DNA of 64,000 nt from the NCBI RefSeq assembly GCF_000017205.1, contig NC_009656.1, positions 2,670,001-2,734,000 of the forward strand. The letters run 5' to 3'. The notes beneath the pieces were generated by a model that was not told the DNA's origin, ran no database searches, and worked only from the letters and a program-made list of their open reading frames with translations. The DNA is from Pseudomonas paraeruginosa PA7 (GTDB taxonomy: Bacteria > Pseudomonadota > Gammaproteobacteria > Pseudomonadales > Pseudomonadaceae). Position 1 is the first letter of the stretch; every line of letters starts with the position of its first letter. Positions 36,367-46,195 of the stretch are shown one piece after another. Position numbers and translations under genes: made by a program.

Positions 36367-38106
36367 ATGAGACTGACTCAAGGATTGCTCCGGTTCCCGC
36401 TGACCGGGCTGCTGTGCCTGAGTACGGCCGCCTTCGCGGAGAGCCAGCTCAGCGTGCGTGTCACCCCCGCCAACAGTGCCCTGAAGGCCAACATCGAGGC
36501 CTACGTGGGTAGCCTGGGCGAGCGGGACGAGGCGGCATTGCAGCGTTTTCGCCGCAACGCCGAGGCCCAGGCGGAAAAGGCCGCGCAGGCGCTCGGCTAT
36601 TTCCAGGCGCAGGTCGACAGCGAGGTCAAGGACGGCAAGCCGCCGAAGCTGACGCTCAAGGTCACGCCCGGCGAGCCGGTGCGCCTGCGCCAGGTGAATA
36701 TCCAGGTGCTCGGCGAGGCCGCCAGCCTGGAGAGCTTCCGCTTGCCGTCGGGCAAGCAGCTGAAACCGGGCGCGAAGCTGAACCAGGGCGTCTACGAGGA
36801 CGCCAAGCGGCTGATCCAGAACCAGGCCTCGCGCTACGGCTTCTTCCAGGGCCGCTTCACCACCCAGCGCCTGAGCATCGATCCGCGCGCCGGCATCGCC
36901 GATATCGATCTGGTCTACGACAGCGGCCAGCGCTACACCTTCGGCAAGGTCCGCTTCGATGGCGACTCCATCATCGACGAAGAGCTGTTGCGGCGCATGG
37001 TGCCATTCAAGGCCGGCCAACCCTACGACTCCGAACTGATCGCCGAGCTCAACCAGAACCTGCAATCCAGCGGCTACTTCGAGGGCGTGCGGGTCGACGC
37101 CGCACCGAGCCAGGCGCAGGCCGACGGCGCTCGCCAGGCGATTCCGGTAGCGGTTCGGCTGGATGCGCGCAAGCCCAGGACCATGGGTGTCGGCCTCGGA
37201 TTCTCCACCGACGTCGGCGCGCGCGCGCGGTTCAACTGGACCCGCCACTGGGTCAACGCCGAAGGGCACAGCCTGGGCTTCGAGTCGGAAATTTCCGCGC
37301 CCCGGCAGAACGTCGGCGCCTGGTACGAGATCCCCCTCGATCCACCGCTCACCGACAAGCTGCGCTTTACCAGCGGCTACCAGTTCGAAGACCTGGTCGA
37401 CACCGAGAGCAAGCTGCTGACCCTCGGCGGCGAATGGCACAGCAAGCGCCCCGATGGCTGGCAGCGGGTAGTCTCGCTGAACTGGATGCGCGAGGAATAC
37501 AAGCTCGGCGATGATTCCGGCCTGAGCAGCTTCCTCATGCCCGGGATCGGCTACTCGATCCTGGAGACCGACAACAAGGTCGACCCCAGCCATGGCTACC
37601 GCCTGCAATTCAACGTCAAGGGCGCGAAGGAGGGCTTCCTGGCCGACGCCGACGTGGTGCACGTCGACGCCATGGCCAAGGGCCTGACCAGCTTCGCCGG
37701 CGGCCATCGCCTGCTCGGCCGCCTGCAGGTAGGCGGGATCGCCACCAACGACTACAAGTCGATCCCGCCCTCGCTGCGCTTCTTCGCCGGCGGCGACCAG
37801 AGCGTGCGCGGCTACGACTACCGGACGCTGTCGCCGGAGAACTCCGATGGCGACAAGATCGGCGGCCGCTACATGATCGCCGGCAGTGTCGAGTATCAAT
37901 ATCCGCTGGCCGAGCGCTGGCGCCTGGCGACCTTCGTCGACCAGGGCAACGCCTTCAACTCGCTGGACTTCCCCTCGATCAAGACCGGGGTCGGCTTCGG
38001 CGTGCGCTGGGTCTCGCCGGTCGGCCCGTTGCGCCTCGACCTGGCCCACGCGCTCGACGACGACGGCGGTTTCCGCCTGCACTTCTCCATGGGGCCCGAA
38101 CTGTGA
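36367..38106 (+). CDS. tamA: TamA, outer-membrane translocation and assembly module
   Basis: A 579-residue Omp85-family protein. Signal peptide LRFPLTGLLCLSTAAFAES. Three POTRA-like domains span about 25-265 and the 16-strand barrel about 270-579 (FTSGYQFEDLVDTESKLL, FFAGGDQSVRGYDYRTLSPE and the C-terminal FRLHFSMGPEL). The last strand ends in Leu rather than Phe. TamA works with TamB in outer-membrane protein and lipid trafficking. Its stop overlaps the GTG start of tamB by 4 bases. Confidence 0.88.
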   Translation: MRLTQGLLRFPLTGLLCLSTAAFAESQLSVRVTPANSALKANIEAYVGSLGERDEAALQRFRRNAEAQAEKAAQALGYFQAQVDSEVKDGKPPKLTLKVTPGEPVRLRQVNIQVLGEAASLESFRLPSGKQLKPGAKLNQGVYEDAKRLIQNQASRYGFFQGRFTTQRLSIDPRAGIADIDLVYDSGQRYTFGKVRFDGDSIIDEELLRRMVPFKAGQPYDSELIAELNQNLQSSGYFEGVRVDAAPSQAQADGARQAIPVAVRLDARKPRTMGVGLGFSTDVGARARFNWTRHWVNAEGHSLGFESEISAPRQNVGAWYEIPLDPPLTDKLRFTSGYQFEDLVDTESKLLTLGGEWHSKRPDGWQRVVSLNWMREEYKLGDDSGLSSFLMPGIGYSILETDNKVDPSHGYRLQFNVKGAKEGFLADADVVHVDAMAKGLTSFAGGHRLLGRLQVGGIATNDYKSIPPSLRFFAGGDQSVRGYDYRTLSPENSDGDKIGGRYMIAGSVEYQYPLAERWRLATFVDQGNAFNSLDFPSIKTGVGFGVRWVSPVGPLRLDLAHALDDDGGFRLHFSMGPEL

Positions 38107-41100
38107 AGGCGCTGAAGATCATCCTGCTGGCCGTGTTCGGCCTGCTTGTCCTGCTGCTCCTGGGGCTCGTCGCGCTGCTCGGCACCCAGGCCGGCAGTGC
38201 CTGGCTGCTCGATCGGGTGCCGGGCCTGCAGGTTGCCGGCTTCGACGGACGCCTTGGCGGCGCCTGGCGGGCGGAGCGTCTGTCCTGGGCGCAGGACGGC
38301 ACGCAGCTGGTCCTCGAGCGGCCGGCGCTGGACTGGTCGCCGGGTTGCCTGGCGAGCCTGCGCCTGTGCCTGAAGCGGGTGGCGGCGGAACGGGTCGAAC
38401 TGATCCTGCCGCCGAGCGACGACGGCGCCCCCAGCGGGCCGGTCGAACTGCCGACACTGCAGCTGCCGCTGAGCGTCGAACTCGGCGAGGTGGCGATCGG
38501 CAGCTTCCTGCTGGATGGCAACGAGCAGGTCGCCGACCTCGACCTGAGCGCACGCTGGTTGGCCGACGGGCTGCACATCGATGCGCTGAAGGCGCGCGGC
38601 TTCGGCCTCAGCCTGGAACTCAGGGGACGGCTGCAACCGAGCGGCGACTGGCCATTGCAGGCCGAAGCCGCGGTCGGCCTGCCCGCTCCCGAAGGCAAGC
38701 CATGGAACCTGGCCGTCCAGGTCGGCGGTGAACTGCAGAAGGCGTTGACCCTGAAAGGCCGCAGCAGCGGTTACCTGGACGGCAGCCTGGAAGGACAGTT
38801 GCAGGCGCTGGCGGAAAACCTGCCGGCACGATTGCTGATTCGCGCCGACGGTTTCAAGGGCGCGGCCGGGCTACCGGATACCTTGACCCTGAATGCCATC
38901 CAGCTCGATGCCGGTGGCGATCTCAAGAGCGGTTACCTGATCCGCGGTGGCGCGAGCCTGCCGGGCGAGGGCGGGGCGGTGGCGTTGAGCCTGGACGGAC
39001 GGGTCGACGCCCTGGGCGCGGACATCCGCCAGCTGCGCCTGGACGCTGGCGGCGAGCAGCGCCTGGACCTGGTCGGACGTCTGGACTGGCGCGAAAGCCT
39101 GGCCGCCGACGCGACCCTGGACTGGCAGGACTTCCCCTGGCTGCGCCTGTATCCGCTGGCGGAGCCGCCACCGGTGACGCTGAAGACCTTCAAGGCGGAA
39201 GTGCATTACCAGGACCAGCGCTACCTGGGTAATTTCAGCGCGGCGGCGAGCGGCCCGGCGGGCGACTTCACGCTGGCCAGCCCGGTGTCCGGCGACCTCG
39301 TCCAGCTCAACCTGCCGTCGTTGCAGCTGCGGGCCGGGCAAGGCCAGGCCGAGGGGCGGGTGACGCTGCGTTTCGACAATGGCGTGGGTTGGGATACCGC
39401 CCTGCAACTCAGCGAACTGAATCCGGCGTACTGGGTCGCCGAGCTGCCAGGCTCATTGGCCGGTCCCTTGCGCAGCCGGGGAAGTTTTCGCGACGAGCGA
39501 CTGGCGCTGGGCGTGGATCTCGACGTCAAGGGCCGCCTGCGCGGCCAGCCGGCGCTGTTCCAGGCGCGCGCCGAAGGCGAGGGGCAGCGCTGGGCGCTGG
39601 CCAACCTCGACCTGCGCCTGGGCGACAACAAGGTGCAGGGCAGCGGGGGGCTCGACCAGCGCCTGCACGGCCGCCTGGACATCGCCCTGAACCGTCTCGG
39701 CCAGCTTTGGCCGCAACTCTTCGGTCGTCTCGACGGGCGGCTCGACCTGGCTGGTAGCCTCGCGGCGCCGCAAGGCAGGCTGAGCCTCAAGGGACAGCAG
39801 ATCGCCTACGCCGAGCAGCGCATCGCCGGCCTCGACCTACAGGCGAACCTCGATGCCCGGCAGAACGGCACCCTGGCGCTGGTCGCTTCCGGCCTGCGCA
39901 GCGGCGAAACCGACCTCGGCCTGTTCAAGGCCAATGCCCGCGGCGACCAGCGCCGCCAGCAACTGGAGCTGGACCTGCAAGGCACCTTGCTCAAGCTCGG
40001 CCTGGCCTTCGACGGGCAACTGGAGCACGGCAACTGGCGCGGTCGCCTGGCACGCGGCGCATTGAGCAGCGGTGGCCAGGACTGGAAGCTACAGCAGCCA
40101 GCGCGCCTGGAACGGTTGGCCGACGGCAGGGTCGATTTCGGCGCACATTGCTGGGTATCCGGCGCCGCCAGCCTGTGCGGCGGCGAGCAGCGCCTGCTGC
40201 CCGAGCCGCGGCTGCGCTACACCCTGCGCGACTTCCCGCTGGACAGCCTGAAGCAATGGTTCCCCGAGGATTTCGCCTGGCAGGGCAAGCTGAACGGCGA
40301 CCTGCAACTGGACGTTCCGGCACGCGGCCCGAGCGGCGTGGTCAGCCTGGACGCCGGCAGCGGTACGCTGCGCCTGCGCGACCAGGGCCAGTGGGTCGAC
40401 GTCGGCTACGACAGTCTGCGCCTGGAGAGCCGGCTGGCGCCGAGCCGCGTCGATACCTCCCTCGACTTCCGCGGACCGAAGCTCGGCGAGCTGCGGATGC
40501 AGGCGCAGATCGACCCGCGCCCGGCGAGCAAGCCGCTGAGCGGCGAATTCAGCCTGGCCGGCCTCGACCTGTCGGTGGCGCGGCCGTTCGTGCCGATGGT
40601 GGAGAAACTGCAAGGCAAGCTGAACGGTAGCGGCCGGCTGTCCGGTGGCCTGCTGGCGCCGCGGGTCGACGGCCGGGTGACGCTGAGCGACGGCGACATC
40701 GGCGGCGGCGAGCTGCCGACCAGCTTCGAGAACCTTTCCCTCGACGCCCGCATCGCCGGCGAAAGCCTGGAACTCGGTGGCGGCTGGCGCAGCGGCAGGT
40801 ATGGCCAGGGCAGCCTGTCCGGCAACCTGAGCTGGGGCGAGGCGCTGAACGTCGCCCTGAACATCCGCGGCAGCCGCCTGCCGGTGGTGGTCGATCCGTA
40901 TGCGCAACTCGAAGTGGAACCGGACCTGAAGATCGGCATGGCCGGCCAGGAGCTGGCGATCTCCGGCAAGGTCCTGGTGCCGCGCGGCGACATCACCATC
41001 CGCCAGTTGCCGCCGTCGACGGTCAAGGTCTCCGACGATGCGGTGATCGTCGGCTCCGAACAGCCCGAACAGCAGCCGCTGAAGATGAAGATGGACATCG

Positions 41101-41768
41101 ATGTCGAGGTCGGCCAGGACAAGCTGGCGTTCTCCGGCTTCGGCCTCAGCGCCGAGCTGGCTGGCCACCTGCACATCGGCGACAACCTGGATACCCGTGG
41201 CGAGCTGAACCTGAACAAGGGACGCTATCGCGCCTACGGCCAGCGCCTGACGATCCGCAGGGCGCGGCTGTTCTTCGCCGGACCGATCGACCAGCCGTAC
41301 CTGGACATCGAAGCGATCCGCCGGGTCGACGACGTGGTTGCCGGCCTGCGCCTGACCGGCAGCGCCGAGCAGCCGACCAGCGCGGTGTTCTCCGAACCGG
41401 CGATGAGCCAGGAGCAGGCGCTGTCCTACCTGGTGCTGGGACGGCCGATGAGCACCGGCGAAGACAGCAACATGCTCGGCGAGGCGGCCCTCGCCCTGGG
41501 CCTGGCCGGCAGCGCGCCGCTCACCGGGGAAATCGCCAGGCAACTCGGCATCCAGGACTTCCAGCTGGACACCGAGGGCACCGGCAACAGCACCAGCGTG
41601 GTCGCCAGTGGGAATATCACCGACAAGCTCAGCCTGCGCTATGGTGTTGGAGTGTTCGAACCGGCAAATACCATCGCCTTGCGCTACCAGTTGACCAAAC
41701 GCCTCTATCTCGAAGCGGCGAGCGGCCTGGCCAGTTCGCTGGACCTGTTCTTCAAGCGGGATTTCTGA
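38103..41768 (+). CDS. tamB: TamB, inner-membrane-anchored translocation subunit
   Basis: GTG start at 38103 overlapping tamA, 1,221 residues. One N-terminal membrane helix (IILLAVFGLLVLLLLGLVAL) anchors a long beta-rich periplasmic arm (the repeated LDGRLDLAGSL-type blocks) that ends in the DUF490 C-terminus (EQALSYLVLGRPMSTGEDSN and the terminal LFFKRDF). It bridges inner and outer membranes and is implicated in phospholipid transfer and protein assembly. It directly precedes the lipid operon. Confidence 0.88.
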   Translation: MKALKIILLAVFGLLVLLLLGLVALLGTQAGSAWLLDRVPGLQVAGFDGRLGGAWRAERLSWAQDGTQLVLERPALDWSPGCLASLRLCLKRVAAERVELILPPSDDGAPSGPVELPTLQLPLSVELGEVAIGSFLLDGNEQVADLDLSARWLADGLHIDALKARGFGLSLELRGRLQPSGDWPLQAEAAVGLPAPEGKPWNLAVQVGGELQKALTLKGRSSGYLDGSLEGQLQALAENLPARLLIRADGFKGAAGLPDTLTLNAIQLDAGGDLKSGYLIRGGASLPGEGGAVALSLDGRVDALGADIRQLRLDAGGEQRLDLVGRLDWRESLAADATLDWQDFPWLRLYPLAEPPPVTLKTFKAEVHYQDQRYLGNFSAAASGPAGDFTLASPVSGDLVQLNLPSLQLRAGQGQAEGRVTLRFDNGVGWDTALQLSELNPAYWVAELPGSLAGPLRSRGSFRDERLALGVDLDVKGRLRGQPALFQARAEGEGQRWALANLDLRLGDNKVQGSGGLDQRLHGRLDIALNRLGQLWPQLFGRLDGRLDLAGSLAAPQGRLSLKGQQIAYAEQRIAGLDLQANLDARQNGTLALVASGLRSGETDLGLFKANARGDQRRQQLELDLQGTLLKLGLAFDGQLEHGNWRGRLARGALSSGGQDWKLQQPARLERLADGRVDFGAHCWVSGAASLCGGEQRLLPEPRLRYTLRDFPLDSLKQWFPEDFAWQGKLNGDLQLDVPARGPSGVVSLDAGSGTLRLRDQGQWVDVGYDSLRLESRLAPSRVDTSLDFRGPKLGELRMQAQIDPRPASKPLSGEFSLAGLDLSVARPFVPMVEKLQGKLNGSGRLSGGLLAPRVDGRVTLSDGDIGGGELPTSFENLSLDARIAGESLELGGGWRSGRYGQGSLSGNLSWGEALNVALNIRGSRLPVVVDPYAQLEVEPDLKIGMAGQELAISGKVLVPRGDITIRQLPPSTVKVSDDAVIVGSEQPEQQPLKMKMDIDVEVGQDKLAFSGFGLSAELAGHLHIGDNLDTRGELNLNKGRYRAYGQRLTIRRARLFFAGPIDQPYLDIEAIRRVDDVVAGLRLTGSAEQPTSAVFSEPAMSQEQALSYLVLGRPMSTGEDSNMLGEAALALGLAGSAPLTGEIARQLGIQDFQLDTEGTGNSTSVVASGNITDKLSLRYGVGVFEPANTIALRYQLTKRLYLEAASGLASSLDLFFKRDF

Positions 41769-41904
41769 CGGATGCGCTGATACGGAACATGCGTAACGCA
41801 TAAAAGTGTGTCACTTTTAGCGGCGCATCGACGTCGTAGAATGGAGCGGGCGCCGACCGCCGCAGGTCGGGACCCGCAGCAACTCGGCACAAGGACTGGC
41901 TGAC

Positions 41905-42540
41905 ATGATTTCCGTCTATCAACTCAAACCGCGCTTCCAGAATCTTCTCCGCCCCGGCGTGCAGCGTCTCTACCAGCGTGGCATCACTGCCAACCAGGTG
42001 ACCCTGGCGGCCTGCCTGCTGTCGCTGCTGGTCGGCGCGCTGGTCGCCGGTTTCGCCAACCATCTCTGGCTGTTCGCCCTCGTTCCATTGTGGATGTTCC
42101 TGCGCATGGCGCTGAACGCGGTGGACGGCATGCTTGCCCGCGAGTTCGGCCAGAAATCCGACCTGGGCGCCTACCTCAACGAACTCACCGACGTGATCGC
42201 CGACAGCGGCCTGTACCTGCCGTTCGCCCTGTTGCCGGGAGTCAATCCGCTGTGGGTGGTGCTGGTGGTGCTGCTGGCGGTGATCAGCGAGTATGCCGGC
42301 GCGCTGGGCACCATGGTCGGCGCCTCGCGCCGCTACGACGGGCCGATGGGCAAGAGCGACCGGGCGCTGTGTTTCGGCGTGATCGGCGCCGGGGTGGCCA
42401 GTGGCCTGTTGCCGCTGGCCTGGATCGACTGGCTGATGTTGCTGATCGCGGCCCTGCTGTTGCTGACCATCGGCAACCGCGTGCGCCAGGGCCTGGCCGA
42501 GCTGGCCGCGAGTCGGCGGGGCAGCGACGGTCAGGCCTGA
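41905..42540 (+). CDS. CDP-alcohol phosphatidyltransferase (YnbA-like)
   Basis: A 211-residue membrane protein with five or six helices. The catalytic signature DG-x2-AR-x8-G-x3-D-x3-D is read from DGMLAREFGQKSDLGAYLNE followed by the LTDVIAD acidic end, defining CDP-alcohol transferases. It exchanges CMP for an alcohol on CDP-diacylglycerol, making a phospholipid; the acceptor is not evident. It begins a set of six genes that resembles E. coli ynbABCD with an added acyltransferase. Confidence 0.82.
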   Translation: MISVYQLKPRFQNLLRPGVQRLYQRGITANQVTLAACLLSLLVGALVAGFANHLWLFALVPLWMFLRMALNAVDGMLAREFGQKSDLGAYLNELTDVIADSGLYLPFALLPGVNPLWVVLVVLLAVISEYAGALGTMVGASRRYDGPMGKSDRALCFGVIGAGVASGLLPLAWIDWLMLLIAALLLLTIGNRVRQGLAELAASRRGSDGQA

Positions 42541-42629
42541 GAGGGAACGGGCGAACGCCATGGAGGTGGGCGCCCGCAGGAAGCAACCCCGCCGGGATCC
42601 CGGCCGGGGCAACGACATAGGGACATCAC

Positions 42630-44390
42630 ATGCGCGACGTACAGGAACTGCGTTTCACCACCCACGACGGGGTAGAACTCTTCTACCGCCACTGGCCTGC
42701 CAGCCGCCCGGCGCCGGACGGCACGCGCCAGGCGGTGCTGCTGTTCCACCGCGGCCATGAGCACTCCGGGCGGATCGCCCACCTGGTCGACGAACTCGAC
42801 CTGCCGGAACACGACTTCTTCGCCTGGGACGCCCGTGGCCACGGCCTCTCGCCAGGCGCCCGCGGCGACAGCCCGAGCTTTGCCACCAGCGTGCGCGACG
42901 TACAGACCTTCGTCGACCATATCCAGGCCGTCCACGGCATCGCCGAAGAGCGGATGGCGGTGGTGGCGCAGAGCGTCGGCGCGGTGCTGGTCTCCACCTG
43001 GGCCCACGACTACGCACCCAAGGTGCGCGCCCTGGTGCTGGCCTCGCCGGCGTTCCAGGTCAAGCTCTACGTGCCGTTCGCCCGCAGCGGGCTGAAGCTG
43101 ATGCGCCTGTGGCGCGGCAACTTTTTCGTCAACAGCTATGTCAAGGCACGTTTCCTCAGTCACGATCCGCAGCGGATCGCCTCCTACGACAGCGACCCGC
43201 TGATCGCCAAGGCGATCTCGGTGAACGTCCTGCTCGGCCTCTACGAAGCTGCCGAGCGGGTGGTGGCGGACGCACAGGCGATCCAGATTCCCACCCAACT
43301 GCTGATTTCCGGGGCCGACTTCGTCGTCCATCGCGGGCCGCAAGAGCGTTTCTTCGAGCGTCTCGGCAGCCTGCGCAAGGAAAAGCACATCCTGCCCGGC
43401 TTCTTCCATGACACCCTTGGCGAGCGCGATCGTCACCTGGCCGTCGCCCGTGCCCGGCGCTTCCTCCTCGAGGCATTCGCCACGGCACCCGAACGACCGA
43501 GCCTGCTCGACGCCGACCGCCTGGGTCATACCTGCGCCGAGGCCGAGGCGCTGGCCGCGCCGTTGCCGAAGAACTCGCCGCGCGATCTCTACTGGCGCGC
43601 CACCCGTGCCGGCCTGCGCCTGGGCAGCCTGTGGTCGGACGGAGTCAAGCTGGGCTTCGATACCGGTTTCGACTCGGGCAGCACCCTCGACTATGTCTAC
43701 CGCAACCAGCCCACCGGCGCCGGCCCGCTGGGTCGCCTGATCGACCGCAACTACCTGGACTCCATCGGCTGGCGCGGCATCCGCCAGCGCAAGCTGCACG
43801 TCGAGGAACTCCTGCGCCTGGCCATGCAGCGGTTGCGCGAGGAGCAGCGCGAGGTGCGCATCGTCGACATCGCCGCCGGCCATGGCCGCTACATCCTCGA
43901 AGCTCTGCAAGGCGTCGAGCCGCTACCGGAAAGCATCCTCCTGCGCGACTACAGCGAGATCAACGTGCGTGACGGCAGTGCCCTGATCGAAAGCAAGGGC
44001 CTCGCCGGCATAGCCCGCTTCGTCAAGGGCGACGCCTTCGATCGCGCCGACCTGGCGGCGCTGCAACCGAAATCGAGCCTCGGGGTGGTTTCCGGGCTCT
44101 ACGAGCTGTTCGCCGACAACCGCATGGTCGGTGATTCCCTCGCCGGCCTCGGCGAGGCGCTGGAGGAGGGCGGCTACCTGGTCTACACCGGACAGCCCTG
44201 GCACCCGCAGCTGGAACTGATCGCCCGTGCGCTGACCAGCCACCGCCAGGGTCAGGCCTGGGTGATGCGGCGCCGGACCCAGGCGGAAATGGACCAGTTG
44301 GTGGCCGCCGCCGGCTTCCGCAAGATCACCCAGCGGGTCGACCAGTGGGGCATCTTCAGCGTATCGCTGGCGCAGAAGGTCGCCCGCTGA
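42630..44390 (+). CDS. alpha/beta hydrolase-methyltransferase fusion (YnbC-like)
   Basis: A 586-residue bifunctional protein. The N-terminal half is an alpha/beta hydrolase: VLLFHRGHEHSGRIAHLVD, WDARGHGLSPG, VVAQSVGAVLVS (nucleophile Ser in QSVG), and later HDTLGE with His. The C-terminal half from about 330 is Rossmann-like: VRIVDIAAGHGRYILEAL is a SAM-binding loop. E. coli YnbC has a related layout. Substrate unknown; it may act on lysophospholipid or phospholipid head-groups. The stop overlaps the next gene's start by 1 base (TGATG). Confidence 0.78.
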   Translation: MRDVQELRFTTHDGVELFYRHWPASRPAPDGTRQAVLLFHRGHEHSGRIAHLVDELDLPEHDFFAWDARGHGLSPGARGDSPSFATSVRDVQTFVDHIQAVHGIAEERMAVVAQSVGAVLVSTWAHDYAPKVRALVLASPAFQVKLYVPFARSGLKLMRLWRGNFFVNSYVKARFLSHDPQRIASYDSDPLIAKAISVNVLLGLYEAAERVVADAQAIQIPTQLLISGADFVVHRGPQERFFERLGSLRKEKHILPGFFHDTLGERDRHLAVARARRFLLEAFATAPERPSLLDADRLGHTCAEAEALAAPLPKNSPRDLYWRATRAGLRLGSLWSDGVKLGFDTGFDSGSTLDYVYRNQPTGAGPLGRLIDRNYLDSIGWRGIRQRKLHVEELLRLAMQRLREEQREVRIVDIAAGHGRYILEALQGVEPLPESILLRDYSEINVRDGSALIESKGLAGIARFVKGDAFDRADLAALQPKSSLGVVSGLYELFADNRMVGDSLAGLGEALEEGGYLVYTGQPWHPQLELIARALTSHRQGQAWVMRRRTQAEMDQLVAAAGFRKITQRVDQWGIFSVSLAQKVAR

Positions 44391-45739
44391 TGGCGCCGCG
44401 CGAGCCGGGGGTACTGAGGCGGGCGGTGCTCTGGCTGCTGTTCCTCGGCCCGTTCTTCTTCGCCAGCTATGGCCTGGCCAATTGGTTGACCAGTCAGCGC
44501 GGCGACGTCGGCAGCCTGGTCTTCGACTGGGAGCGCGGGATGCCGCTGTGGCCCTGGACCATCCTGCCGTACTGGTCGATCGACCTGCTCTACGGCCTGT
44601 CGCTGTTGCTGCCGCGGGACAAGCGCGAGCTGGACACCCACTGCCTGCGCCTGCTCAGCGCCCAGGTGCTGTCGGTGACCTGCTTCCTGCTGTTCCCCCT
44701 GCGCTTCACCTTCGAACGGCCGGAATTGGGCGGTGTGTTCGGCTGGCTGTTCGACGTGCTGATGGGGTTCGACAAACCGTTCAACCAGGCACCGTCGCTG
44801 CACATCGCCCTGCTGGTCGTGCTCTGGGTCTGCTACGCGCGCTACGCCAGCGGCGCCTGGCGCTGGCTGCTGCACGGCTGGTTCGCGCTGATCGGGCTGT
44901 CGGTGCTGACCACCTGGCAGCACCATTTCATCGACGTACCCACCGGCGCGCTGGCCGGCTGGCTGTGCATCTGGCTGTGGCCGCAGGCGCAGCCCGCGCC
45001 CTTCGCCCGCGCCAGCCTGAGCCGCGACCGGCAACGGCGGCGGTTGGCCGCGCGCTATGGCCTCGGCGCGCTGGCCTGCGCCGGCGTCGCCTTCGCGCTT
45101 GGCGGTGCGGCGTTGTGGCTGTGCTGGCCGGCGCTGGCCCTGGCGCTGGTGGCGCTGAACTACCTGCTGTTCGGCGCCGCCGGCTTCCAGAAGGGCCGCG
45201 ACGGGCGCCTGAGCGCCGCCGTGCGCTGGCTGCTGGCGCCGTACCTGTTCGCCGCGCGGATCAACGCCTGGCTCTGGACCCGTCGCCGGCCGCAGCCGGA
45301 CGAGGTGCTACCGGGTCTCTGGCTCGGGCGCCTGCCGTCGTCCACGGAACTGGCCGACGGCCGCTTCCGCGCATTGCTCGACGCTACCGCCGAGCTTTCC
45401 TGCCAACCGCAGGGGCTGGCCTATCGCAACCTGCCGTTGCTCGACCTGGTCGCGCCGGACGTCGAGGACTGCCGGCGCGCCGCCGCGCTGATCGACGAAC
45501 TGCTGGCGCAAGGGCCGCTGCTGGTGGCCTGCGCCCTGGGCTATTCGCGCAGCGCCACGCTGGTCGCCGCCTGGCTGCTGCTCAGCGGTCGCGCGGCGGA
45601 CGTCGATTCGGCCGTGGCCGTGTTGCGCCGGGCGCGCCCGCAAGTGGTGCTGGGCGAAGCCCAGCGGCGGACCCTGGTGGCGCTGAGCGGGGCCGCGCCG
45701 GAGCTAGCGGCGGAATTGGGCGAGGTGCGCCATGCCTGA
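44390..45739 (+). CDS. PAP2 phosphatase fused to dual-specificity phosphatase domain (YnbD-like)
   Basis: A 449-residue protein. The membrane part (1-290) has helices and a PAP2 core: FNQAPSLHIALLVVL and WQHHFIDVPTGALAGW (SxxH and HHxxD motifs). After a further helical stretch, a tyrosine-phosphatase-like domain holds LLVACALGYSRSATLVAAWL, the C-x5-R loop with Cys and Arg intact. This matches E. coli YnbD. It could dephosphorylate phosphatidylglycerol phosphate-like intermediates or another phospholipid phosphate. The next gene overlaps by 8 bp. Confidence 0.78.
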   Translation: MAPREPGVLRRAVLWLLFLGPFFFASYGLANWLTSQRGDVGSLVFDWERGMPLWPWTILPYWSIDLLYGLSLLLPRDKRELDTHCLRLLSAQVLSVTCFLLFPLRFTFERPELGGVFGWLFDVLMGFDKPFNQAPSLHIALLVVLWVCYARYASGAWRWLLHGWFALIGLSVLTTWQHHFIDVPTGALAGWLCIWLWPQAQPAPFARASLSRDRQRRRLAARYGLGALACAGVAFALGGAALWLCWPALALALVALNYLLFGAAGFQKGRDGRLSAAVRWLLAPYLFAARINAWLWTRRRPQPDEVLPGLWLGRLPSSTELADGRFRALLDATAELSCQPQGLAYRNLPLLDLVAPDVEDCRRAAALIDELLAQGPLLVACALGYSRSATLVAAWLLLSGRAADVDSAVAVLRRARPQVVLGEAQRRTLVALSGAAPELAAELGEVRHA

Positions 45740-46184
45740 GCAATCCCTGGCCCTGGTGGCGGCGCTGCTGCGCCGTGGCCGCGAGATCGACCGGCTGTCC
45801 GCCGCGCTGACCCTGCTGGCCATCGGGCTGGGCCTGTACCAGGCCGTGCAGGGCGTCGGCTGGCGCTATTTCGCTGTGGCGATGCTGGCGATCGCCATGC
45901 TCGGCCTGTGGCAGAAGTACTGGGCGCTGCGGGTGGCCCTGGACGCCGAACTGTTCGAACGTTTCAGCCGCGTCGGCGACAGGCTGGAAGCGCAGACCCA
46001 AGACCTGGACCAGGCCCTGGCCGATCTCGGCCTGGCCCGAGCGGACGCCGCGGGGCGTACCTGGCACCAGCGCAGCCGCGGCGCCCTGCGCCTGCTACGC
46101 TGGCAGGCGCTGGCCTGTGGCGCCCAGTTCCTGCTGGCCTTGTCGTGCCTGTTGTCGATCCCTCTTTTCAACGCTCAAACCTGA
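45732..46184 (+). CDS. small membrane protein of the lipid operon
   Basis: A 150-residue protein. Helices at ALTLLAIGLGLYQAVQGVGW and FAVAMLAIAMLGLWQKYWAL, with a third at the C-terminus (LLRWQALACGAQFLLALSCL). The middle region is helical and charged. No family recognised. It overlaps the phosphatase gene by 8 bp and is co-transcribed with it, so it may be a scaffold or partner of the lipid enzymes. Confidence 0.6.
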   Translation: MPEQSLALVAALLRRGREIDRLSAALTLLAIGLGLYQAVQGVGWRYFAVAMLAIAMLGLWQKYWALRVALDAELFERFSRVGDRLEAQTQDLDQALADLGLARADAAGRTWHQRSRGALRLLRWQALACGAQFLLALSCLLSIPLFNAQT

Positions 46185-46195
46185 AGAGTCTTCCC